64,000 bases of DNA. It comes from Novosphingobium silvae. Its GTDB lineage: Bacteria; Pseudomonadota; Alphaproteobacteria; Sphingomonadales; Sphingomonadaceae. A program made the translations under genes and the position numbers. The stretch is taken from NCBI RefSeq assembly GCF_009856825.1, contig NZ_WVTD01000007.1, positions 1 through 64,000 on the forward strand. The letters are read 5' to 3'. Every line of letters begins with the position of its first letter. Position 1 is the first letter of the stretch. The notes below the pieces were generated by a model. The model did not search any database. It was not told the origin of the DNA and saw only the letters and a list, made by a program, of their open reading frames with translations. Positions 27,515 to 34,098 of the stretch are shown here, in pieces.

Positions 27515-27543
27515 CCTTTAGCGGTGCCTTTTCGGCATGGCAA
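27515..27543 (-). promoter_or_regulatory. Promoter of tRNA-Val
   Basis: On the minus strand TTGCCA (27543-27538) and TAAAGG (27520-27515) are separated by 17 bases. Start of transcription is expected near 27508, with a 40-base leader. That leader begins with a perfect 7-base-pair hairpin (CTCCGAC with GTCGGAG, 27483-27507). Confidence 0.65.
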
Positions 27544-27567
27544 GCGCCTTGCGAAGAAAAATTTCAA

Positions 27568-27942
27568 TCAGAGTGTTGCGTGCTCGGTAAGGCCGAAGAT
27601 CCGCTGCACCTCCAGCACGATATCGCGCAGGTGGAAGGGCTTGGAGAGGACCTTTGCCTGTGGAGCCTCGCGGCTGGCGCGCAGCGTCACGGCGGCGAAC
27701 CCGGTGATGAACATCACTTTCGTGGATGGAGAAATCTCGGCGCATTTCTGCGCAAGCTCGATGCCGTCCATCTCGGGCATCACGATGTCGGAAAGGAGCA
27801 GGTCGAAATCGTCGCTCTCGAGATGGGGAATCGCGGCAGTGCCCCGATCGACCGCGACCACGCTGTAGCCTGCGTTCTGCAGGGCGCGCGCCAGATAAGT
27901 GCGCATGGCGTCATCATCTTCGGCGAGGAGAATGCGGATCAT
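27568..27942 (-). CDS. cpdR: Single-domain response regulator CpdR
   Basis: CpdR controls ClpXP-dependent proteolysis and cell-cycle progress in alphaproteobacteria: the unphosphorylated form recruits substrates to ClpXP at the pole. The 124-residue protein is a lone receiver domain with acidic residues DD at 9-11, phosphoacceptor Asp52 in LLLSDIVMPEMDG, a Thr in FITGFA (about residue 80) and Lys101 in LSKPFHLRDIV. The KPFHLRDIVLEVQR ending is characteristic of CpdR. In related bacteria cpdR lies next to an N-formylglutamate-amidohydrolase-like gene, as here. The kinase partner (CckA-ChpT) is inferred from the family and is not in this window. Confidence 0.9.
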   Translation of the reverse strand: MIRILLAEDDDAMRTYLARALQNAGYSVVAVDRGTAAIPHLESDDFDLLLSDIVMPEMDGIELAQKCAEISPSTKVMFITGFAAVTLRASREAPQAKVLSKPFHLRDIVLEVQRIFGLTEHATL

Positions 27943-28099
27943 CGCTGGGTTTCCAGTCTCGAAATATCTTATCGTATGCGACGCAGGGCCTTATGCACGA
28001 ACGCCATACCGCAACCACCGTTAAATTTCTTGCCCCATTTGACGCTGACCGGGATCGGGACGCTTTGACACGACCACCGGAAACGCACAGCGTCCGTCC

Positions 28100-29044
28100 A
28101 TGGTCGAGCGGTCGGATGAGAGTGATTCGCAGATTTCCGGAGGATACATCCCCGGAATGCCGGGCGACGCGGCTTTCGTTCTCGCCGGGGGTGCGGCTTC
28201 GGCCATTCCGGTGCTCGTCGCGGCTCCGCACGCAGGACGGCTCTATCCTCCTTCGCTGATGCAGGACTTCCGTCATCGCGCGGCAGATGCCTTGCGGCTC
28301 GAGGACCGACACATCGATGCCGTGGCGCAGGGCGTGGCGCAGGCAACCGGAGCCGGCCTGCTCGTAGCGCGCGCGCCGCGTGCGATGATCGATCTCAACC
28401 GTGCACCCGAGGACATCGACTGGGACATGGTCGAGCGCGCGGCCCGGCCGATCGGTGGAACCCCCTTGCCGAGTCGCCGCGCGCGTAGCGGGCTCGGGCT
28501 CTTCCCCCGGAGACTTCCCGGGCTGGGTGAACTGTGGCGCCGGCGGCTGGATGCCGGAGACGTGTCGGCGCGCCTTGGCGGCATACACGAACCTTATCAT
28601 CTGGCATTGGAGGCACAGTTGATGCGGTTGCGGGAACGCTGGGGCGCAGCCTTGCTTGTGGACCTGCACTCCATGCCGCCGCTTCCGGTTAGGCCTGGGC
28701 AGGCGGCGGCGCAGATCGTTGTAGGCGACCGGTTCGGGAGCAGTTGCCACGGCAGCATCGTGGCGACAGCCTTCGCGCATTTCGCACAATGCGGGCGCGA
28801 GGCGGCGCACAATCGTCCCTATGCCGGCGGATACGTGCTGGACCGCCATGGTGATCCGCGCAAGGGCATCCATGCCATCCAGATCGAAATCGATCGTAGC
28901 CGCTACCTCGATGAAAAGCTCGTGGAGCCGGGCGAGGGGATGGCGAGCATGATCGCGGACATCAACGCGCTGGTGAGCAAGCTGGCGCCGGTTGTCGCCG
29001 AGCTTGGGCAGAATGCAGGGGGGTGGTCGCTGGCAGCGGAATGA
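28100..29044 (+). CDS. N-formylglutamate amidohydrolase family protein
   Basis: Proteins of this family hydrolyse N-formyl groups, as in the last step of one histidine-degradation route. The 314-residue protein has VLVAAPHAGRLYP (with a likely zinc-ligand His), LRLEDRHIDAV, ARAPRAMIDLNRAPED, LLVDLHSMPP and an IQIEIDRSRYLDE C-terminal motif, all typical. No other histidine-catabolism gene is nearby, so a hut role is not supported by context. Its constant neighbourhood with cpdR suggests another use. ATG 28100 is divergent from cpdR with 157 bases between them. A candidate small RNA is encoded convergently just downstream. Confidence 0.85.
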   Translation: MVERSDESDSQISGGYIPGMPGDAAFVLAGGAASAIPVLVAAPHAGRLYPPSLMQDFRHRAADALRLEDRHIDAVAQGVAQATGAGLLVARAPRAMIDLNRAPEDIDWDMVERAARPIGGTPLPSRRARSGLGLFPRRLPGLGELWRRRLDAGDVSARLGGIHEPYHLALEAQLMRLRERWGAALLVDLHSMPPLPVRPGQAAAQIVVGDRFGSSCHGSIVATAFAHFAQCGREAAHNRPYAGGYVLDRHGDPRKGIHAIQIEIDRSRYLDEKLVEPGEGMASMIADINALVSKLAPVVAELGQNAGGWSLAAE

Positions 29045-29079
29045 CGGCTGTTCCGGCGGACAAGCGGGCCTGAGGCATT

Positions 29080-29181
29080 AAAAAACCACCTCGCGCGATG
29101 CGCGAGGTGGCCAAGGTTCAGGGAGGAGGTGCATCGAAATGCACCAACCCGAACGGGCCATGAGGGTAGCGCCGGCCGGGC
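29080..29181 (-). ncRNA. Candidate small RNA with anti-Shine-Dalgarno CCUCCUCCC motif
   Basis: A minus-strand transcript of about 102 bases is predicted from signals alone. A TTGAAT-N17-TATGTA promoter (29188-29216) puts the 5' end near 29181. The RNA has a perfect 7-base-pair stem capped by a UUCG loop (29128-29145). The exact motif CCUCCUCCC follows at once, complementary to ribosome-binding sites. It ends in an 11-base-pair stem (29086-29110) and six U. No protein frame fits. The layout resembles the CCUCCUCCC-bearing RNAs of alphaproteobacteria (the cuckoo RNAs of Rhodobacter, and alpha-r14/NfeR1 in rhizobia). Identity with those families is an inference. It lies between the amidohydrolase gene (convergent) and sapC. 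Confidence 0.65.
29086..29110 (-). terminator. Intrinsic terminator of the candidate small RNA
   Basis: CCACCTCGCGC and GCGCGAGGTGG form a perfect 11-base-pair stem around three bases. Six T follow on the minus strand (29085-29080). No T-run follows on the plus strand, so it serves minus-strand transcripts. Confidence 0.88.
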
Positions 29182-29187
29182 ACGAGT

Positions 29188-29216
29188 TACATACGCACCC
29201 GGTGCCGGACATTCAA
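29188..29216 (-). promoter_or_regulatory. Promoter of the candidate small RNA
   Basis: On the minus strand TTGAAT (29216-29211) and TATGTA (29193-29188) are separated by 17 bases. The predicted start is about 29181. Confidence 0.6.
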
Positions 29217-29279
29217 GTGATTCGTGATGCAGTGCCGGGTAGAAAAGTCCAGACCTCTGTTACGAGCTTGTTCAGAATT

Positions 29280-29315
29280 GGGCGGGACTGTGACAAAAGT
29301 GTCATAACCCCGCCC
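29280..29315. repeat. Two-tier hairpin downstream of sapC
   Basis: GGGCGGG (29280-29286) pairs with CCCGCCC (29309-29315). After a symmetric four-by-four internal loop, TGACA (29291-29295) pairs with TGTCA (29300-29304) around AAAG. It lies 14 bases past the sapC stop and may end or stabilise the sapC message. Confidence 0.5.
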
Positions 29316-29328
29316 TCTGAATGGTTAA

Positions 29329-30117
29329 TCAGGCGTTTTCGGAAGTCTGCAGCGGCAGGTTGGGAACCTTGCCCTGCGATGCCTGGCGGCCGAAGATGTC
29401 GCGCACGAGCTCCAGCGAGAACAGGTGTGCGTAGATCAGCGGCAGCATGCCGTTCTGGTTCCACTGGCGAAGCACATCGCCGCGCACTTCGCGCAGCTTG
29501 TTTTCGTCGATCATCTGGAAGCCGCGATAGTTGAACGGCGGCTGCCCGTTGCCCAGATCGATGTTGAGCTCGCCATCCATGAGCAGCTTGTGCTTGGTCA
29601 GCTCGGCCATGAACTGGGCGGTCTTGGTGCCCGCGATCTCGAAGTTCTCACAGAACTTGAGCATGTTGGTGGTGGCGTCGCTTGCCTGGCCGTCTTCGGT
29701 GAAAAGCGGCTGGCCGTCTTCCATCTCGCCGACGAGGTCGCTGGTCGGGTCGATGCACAGCGACAGTTCCTCGGCGTCCTGGCGCAGGCGGGCGAGCATG
29801 AAGGGATAACGGCGCACGTAGGCCGGGATGTAGACCGGATCCTTCAAGGTGCCGTCTTCATCGACGAAGACGTTCACGCCCTCGTTCATGCCCATCAGGA
29901 CGAGGGGGATCGGATCGGGCCCGGCCGTGAAGATGATCGGGAAGTTGCGCTGCGCCTGGGGGAACTCCTCCACGGTGAGCGGAACCGAGTTGATGCCGGC
30001 CAGCCAGGTCGCCTTGTCCGTCGAACGCGTCTTCCAGCTCGAGTGCTGCTGCGAGTTGAGCGGGATGAGATCCTTGTAGAACAGGGGCAGGGCAGGATTC
30101 TGAGGCGCGCTGGCCAT
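29329..30117 (-). CDS. SapC family protein
   Basis: The 262-residue protein matches the SapC family, named from an S-layer-associated gene cluster but widespread in sphingomonads. Recognisable features are the opening PLFYKDLIPLNSQQHSSW, VPLTVEEFPQAQRNFPIIFT, DGTLKDPVYIPAYVRRYPF (about residues 95-113) and a NYRGFQMIDENKLREV segment near 205-220. It has no signal peptide. The molecular role is unclear. The start ATG at 30117 has GGAGAG upstream at a good distance, and the longer open frame upstream is not used. No S-layer genes are next to it. Confidence 0.87.
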   Translation of the reverse strand: MASAPQNPALPLFYKDLIPLNSQQHSSWKTRSTDKATWLAGINSVPLTVEEFPQAQRNFPIIFTAGPDPIPLVLMGMNEGVNVFVDEDGTLKDPVYIPAYVRRYPFMLARLRQDAEELSLCIDPTSDLVGEMEDGQPLFTEDGQASDATTNMLKFCENFEIAGTKTAQFMAELTKHKLLMDGELNIDLGNGQPPFNYRGFQMIDENKLREVRGDVLRQWNQNGMLPLIYAHLFSLELVRDIFGRQASQGKVPNLPLQTSENA

Positions 30118-30232
30118 TGGGGTACTCTCCGCGAGGTAGGCAGTCTGTGAAGGCGCCCGCTTTAGTGATTCGGCCTGCCGCGTGCAAGCACGACCCCTTT
30201 GTAGGGGCCGGAGCCTCAGTAGCCGCGAAGTA

Positions 30233-31654
30233 TCACAGAAGCTTGCCCGGATTGAGCAGCCCGTGAGGATCAAGGGCCTGTTTCACCGCGCGCATCATCG
30301 AAAGGGCGACCGGGTCTCCCAGGCGGCCAAGTTCGTCGCGCTTCAGTTGCCCTATCCCGTGTTCGGCCGAGATCGAGCCGTTCCATTGCGTCACAAGGTC
30401 GTGAACGCGCCGGCTGATCGCCTTGCCGTCCGCAGCGTGCCATGCCGGGCCGTTGGTTACGGACGGGGCGATGACATGATAATGGACGTTTCCGTCGCCC
30501 AGATGGCCGAAGGCGATCGCTTCGGTTCCGGGCCATTCCGCTTCGAGCATGGGCACGGTGGTCTCGACGAACTCGGGCATCCTCTCCACGGGAACGGAGA
30601 TGTCGTGCTGTACGGCCGGGCCGCGCGCACGCTCTGCAGCGGGAACGGTTTCCCTGATTCGCCAGAACGCCTCGGCCTGTGCCTCGCTCGTCGACATGGC
30701 GGCATCCTCCAGCAGTTCGCGCTCGAAGGCCTGCTCCATCATTGCCTCGCAGCGATCGCGAAGCGTGGCGGCGGAGGCGCCATCGGCAACGACCTCGATC
30801 AGCACGTGCCAGGCATGGCGTCCTTCGAGGGGTGCGCGGGCCTGAGGCATGTAGTCGCGCACGGCATCGATGCTGGCCTGGGGCATGACCTCGAAGCCTT
30901 CGAGCGCCTCGCCCGCGGCGTCCTCGCAATGAAGCAGGAGTGCGCGCGCGGCGGGCAGCGAGGACACGCCAGCCCAGATCACCACCCGCTCGGCGACTGC
31001 CGGCACGAGCCTCAGCGTCGCGGCGGTCACGATACCCAGCGTGCCTTCCGATCCGACGAGCAACTGCTTGAGATCGAAGCCGCGGTTGTCCTTCTTGAGC
31101 GGGGTAAGGGCCGAGAAGACCTGCCCGTCCGCGAGCACCGCCTCGACGCCGAGCACGAGCGCGCGCATCGAGCCGTGACGCAGGACCTGCGAGCCGCCCG
31201 CATTGGTCGAGATGAGACCTCCCACAGTGGCCGATCCCTTGCCGCCGAGCGTAAGCGGAAAGCGAAGACCCTGCGCCTCGGCGGCTTCGTGCAGGGTTTG
31301 GAGGACGACGCCTGCTCCGCATGTCACCTGACGGGCCTGCGTGTCGATCTCGCTGATGGCGTTCATCCGGCGCAGCGAGAGCAGCAACGCCGTTCCGCTC
31401 GCGTCCGGCGTGGCCCCCCCCGACATTCCGGAATTGCCGCCCTGCGGCACGATGGGAATACGATGGGCCGCGCAGAGCCGCACCAAGGCCGAGAGCTCCT
31501 GCGTATCGGCTGGCGAGGCAAGGGCCAGGGCACGTCCGGTAAAGCGCCCACGCCAGTCGGTCAGCCATGGCGACAGGAGATCGGGATCCTGCGTCAGCCC
31601 GCGAGGACCAAGCAGGGCGGCGGCTTCGTCGAGAAAGGATCGGGACGCGGTCAT
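30233..31654 (-). CDS. FAD-linked oxidase, GlcD / D-2-hydroxyacid dehydrogenase type
   Basis: These flavoproteins oxidise D-2-hydroxyacids (D-lactate, glycolate, D-2-hydroxyglutarate). The 473-residue protein has the FAD-binding PQGGNSGMSGGA loop (about residues 67-78), GGLISTNAGGSQVLRHGSMR and GSEGTLGIVT. The C-terminal substrate domain has AFGHLGDGNVHYHV, a zinc or metal site motif shared by D-2-hydroxyglutarate and D-lactate dehydrogenases. SAEHGIGQLKRDEL and GLLNPGK close it. ATG 31654 gives the normal N-terminus. A TCACCT-N8-AGGTGA dyad at 31687-31706 lies 33 bases upstream and may bind a regulator. No other glc genes are adjacent, so the substrate is undecided. Confidence 0.88.
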   Translation of the reverse strand: MTASRSFLDEAAALLGPRGLTQDPDLLSPWLTDWRGRFTGRALALASPADTQELSALVRLCAAHRIPIVPQGGNSGMSGGATPDASGTALLLSLRRMNAISEIDTQARQVTCGAGVVLQTLHEAAEAQGLRFPLTLGGKGSATVGGLISTNAGGSQVLRHGSMRALVLGVEAVLADGQVFSALTPLKKDNRGFDLKQLLVGSEGTLGIVTAATLRLVPAVAERVVIWAGVSSLPAARALLLHCEDAAGEALEGFEVMPQASIDAVRDYMPQARAPLEGRHAWHVLIEVVADGASAATLRDRCEAMMEQAFERELLEDAAMSTSEAQAEAFWRIRETVPAAERARGPAVQHDISVPVERMPEFVETTVPMLEAEWPGTEAIAFGHLGDGNVHYHVIAPSVTNGPAWHAADGKAISRRVHDLVTQWNGSISAEHGIGQLKRDELGRLGDPVALSMMRAVKQALDPHGLLNPGKLL

Positions 31655-31686
31655 GGCGCTCGATATGACACATGGCGACAGTAGTT

Positions 31687-31706
31687 TCACCTGCCTCTTG
31701 AGGTGA
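31687..31706. promoter_or_regulatory. Possible operator upstream of the FAD oxidase gene
   Basis: TCACCT (31687-31692) and AGGTGA (31701-31706) are perfectly complementary across eight bases. The position just before the oxidase start suits a repressor or activator site. No regulator gene is adjacent. Confidence 0.35.
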
Positions 31707-31827
31707 TGGCCGCCGCCACACTGGAAAGAACTGTTGCAGGAATACATCGGACACCTGATGCCTTCGTGCACAAGGGGTTAAGCGGCGGTTCAAGCTCTTG
31801 CCGTATAGGGCGCGTGTCGGCATGCCG

Positions 31828-32451
31828 ATGTCCGGGACGTATCGCGACATGACTTTTGCCTCCGCCCTGATGTATCCTTTCCTGCTGCTGCTTCCGGCGG
31901 CCGGCGCAAGCGATGGCCCGCTTGGCCCGGAAGGCGCATCGGGAGAACCCGCGGGAGGGGAGCCGGTCCCGGCGCGCGCCTGGCCAGACCTCGAGCTTCC
32001 TTTGCCGAAAGCCGACCCGCGGTATTCCGGACGTCTCGTCGATAAGGCCTTTCCGCAGGACGCCTGGCAGGTGCGGATCGAGCAGCGCATGACCATCCGC
32101 ATCACGCCGCGCTCGGCGGCGCCGATGCCGCCGGACATGTTCGTGGGAATGCCGGGAGGAGATGGCGTTCCGCAGTTCGTAGAGCGCAAGATAGGCAAGT
32201 GCCTTGCCGCTTCGAGCATCGCCAGCGTCCGCCCTGACAGAGCCAACCGACTGCTCCTGTTCATGCGGGACCGGCGTATCGTCAGTGCGGAGCTTGATCG
32301 CTCCTGCCGTGCGCGCGACTTCTATTCGGGCTTTCTTCTGGAGCGCAGCGAGGATGGCCGGATCTGCGTCGATCGCGATACGCTCCTGTCCCGCAGCGGC
32401 ATGAACTGCAAGCTCACTCGCCTTCGCGAACTGGTCGAGCAGGATCGCTAG
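31828..32451 (+). CDS. Exported protein of unknown function
   Basis: I do not recognise the family. A hydrophobic signal-like stretch (ALMYPFLLLLPAAGAS) near the N-terminus is followed by a Gly/Pro-rich linker. A domain of about 130 residues contains WQVRIEQRMTIRITPR, KIGKCLAASSIASVRPD, LLLFMRDRRIVSAELDRSC and RICVDRDTLLSRSGMNCKL. Three to four cysteines there may form disulfides. The start is uncertain: ATG at 31828 gives an Arg before the hydrophobic stretch, while ATG 31849 or 31822 would also work and none has a good ribosome site. It is divergent from the FAD oxidase. Confidence 0.62.
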   Translation: MSGTYRDMTFASALMYPFLLLLPAAGASDGPLGPEGASGEPAGGEPVPARAWPDLELPLPKADPRYSGRLVDKAFPQDAWQVRIEQRMTIRITPRSAAPMPPDMFVGMPGGDGVPQFVERKIGKCLAASSIASVRPDRANRLLLFMRDRRIVSAELDRSCRARDFYSGFLLERSEDGRICVDRDTLLSRSGMNCKLTRLRELVEQDR

Positions 32452-32605
32452 GAGCATCGTCGCCCGGCAGCGCGGATTTCCTTGACTTTCGGGGCATTTC
32501 CCGCGAAGGGCGCACAGTCGCGCAACAGGTGGCCCGGTGGTTTTTCATCCGCCGAGCGGGCTGTGGCCCCATTGACGATCTTTTTTCCGGATAAATCCAA
32601 CGCCT

Positions 32606-34030
32606 ATGAGCTTCGCCGATCTCGGCCTGTCTGATGAATTGCTCCAAGCGGTCGAGGCTGCGGGTTATACCGAGCCGACTCCGATCCAGGCGCAGACGAT
32701 CCCGCCCGTGCTGATGATGAAGGACCTCATCGGCATCGCGCAGACCGGAACCGGCAAGACGGCCGCCTTCGTCCTGCCGATGATCGACATCCTTGGTCAT
32801 GGCCGCCGGCGCGCGCTGATGCCGCGTTCGCTCATCCTTGAGCCCACGCGCGAACTCGCAGCGCAAGTCGCCGAGAACTTCGAGAAGTACGGCAAGAACC
32901 ACGATCTCAAGATGGCGCTGCTGATCGGCGGCGTGCAGATGGGCGACCAGCTCAAGGCCCTTTCGGGCGGCGTCGACGTTCTGATCGCCACTCCCGGACG
33001 CCTGATGGATCTGTTCGAGCGCGGCAAGATCATGCTCACCGGCTGCGAGCTGCTGGTCATCGACGAGGCGGATCGCATGCTCGACATGGGCTTCATCCCC
33101 GACATCGAGACGATCTGCTCCAAGCTGCCGGCCAATCGCCAGACCTTGCTGTTCTCGGCCACGATGCCTCCGGTCATCAAGAAGCTGGCCGACCGTTTCC
33201 TGACCAACCCCAAGTACGTCGAGGTAGCCCGCCCGGCATCGACGAACACCAACATCGCCCAGCACAAGGTGGCGGTGCCATCGCGCAAGAAGCGCGAGGC
33301 GCTGCGCGAGCTTCTGCGAACCGACAACGTCACCACCGCGATCGTCTTTGCAAACCGCAAAACGACCGTGCGCGAGCTTGCCAAGAGCCTGAAGAGCCAT
33401 GGCTTCTCGGCGGGTGAAATCCACGGCGATATGGACCAGTCCGCACGCAATGCCGAGTTGGAGCGCTTCAAGGCCGGCGAGATCAGCATCCTGTGCGCTT
33501 CGGATGTCGCCGCGCGTGGTCTTGACGTGAAAGGCGTGAGCCACGTCTTCAACTTCGACACGCCCTGGCACCCGGATGACTATGTCCATCGGATCGGGCG
33601 CACCGGCCGTGGCGGCGCCACGGGCCGCGCCTTCACTTTCGTCGCCCCGGAAGATGCGGAGGCGATCGCCAACGTCGAGAAGCTGACGGGCGGTCCGATC
33701 CCGGTCTACGACCTTGCTCTGGGCGAAACGACAGCGCCCGCCGAAAAGCCGGCCCGTCCGGAAAAGCCGCGTCGTGGAGCGAAAGCCGCGCAAGAAGAGA
33801 AGTCGCCGCAGGGCGCGAAATCTGACGGCGAGCCTAAGCCTACGCCCAAGCCTACCCGGAGTGGACGCAACCCCGCTGCGCCGGTCGAGGAAGAGCGCGT
33901 GGAAGCCGCAGCGCCGGCGCGCAAAGCGCCCAGGGTGCCCAGGCGTACTGCCGATCCTGTCGCAACAGGCGACGATGCAGGCTGGAACGGTCCGGTTCCC
34001 CAGTTCCTCGCGGTCTCCGCCCTCGCTTAG
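32606..34030 (+). CDS. DEAD-box RNA helicase, RhlE-like
   Basis: The 474-residue protein carries the full DEAD-box set: Q motif (GYTEPTPIQAQTI), AQTGTGKT, PTRELA, TPGRL, DEAD in VIDEADRMLDMGF, SAT, the ARGLD segment and HRIGRTGR. The helicase core spans about residues 1-370. The last 100 residues are a low-complexity Lys/Pro/Ala/Glu tail, a common basic tail for RNA or ribosome contact. It probably remodels RNA in ribosome assembly or mRNA decay. The start is ATG 32606. The 154-base leader before it contains a T-rich stretch (TTTTTT at 32581-32586), which could allow cold or translation-linked control, though this is not shown. Confidence 0.93.
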   Translation: MSFADLGLSDELLQAVEAAGYTEPTPIQAQTIPPVLMMKDLIGIAQTGTGKTAAFVLPMIDILGHGRRRALMPRSLILEPTRELAAQVAENFEKYGKNHDLKMALLIGGVQMGDQLKALSGGVDVLIATPGRLMDLFERGKIMLTGCELLVIDEADRMLDMGFIPDIETICSKLPANRQTLLFSATMPPVIKKLADRFLTNPKYVEVARPASTNTNIAQHKVAVPSRKKREALRELLRTDNVTTAIVFANRKTTVRELAKSLKSHGFSAGEIHGDMDQSARNAELERFKAGEISILCASDVAARGLDVKGVSHVFNFDTPWHPDDYVHRIGRTGRGGATGRAFTFVAPEDAEAIANVEKLTGGPIPVYDLALGETTAPAEKPARPEKPRRGAKAAQEEKSPQGAKSDGEPKPTPKPTRSGRNPAAPVEEERVEAAAPARKAPRVPRRTADPVATGDDAGWNGPVPQFLAVSALA

Positions 34031-34098
34031 TCCATGCCGTGGCGCCCGCTGTGAAGGCGGGCGCGTGGGCAATGGCTGCAGGACGAGCGAGCCGCAGA

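Noticed and set aside
29213..29464. Minus-strand frame after sapC as a possible small protein
   Set aside because: It overlaps the sapC end in another frame and the candidate small-RNA promoter, and it has no ribosome site.
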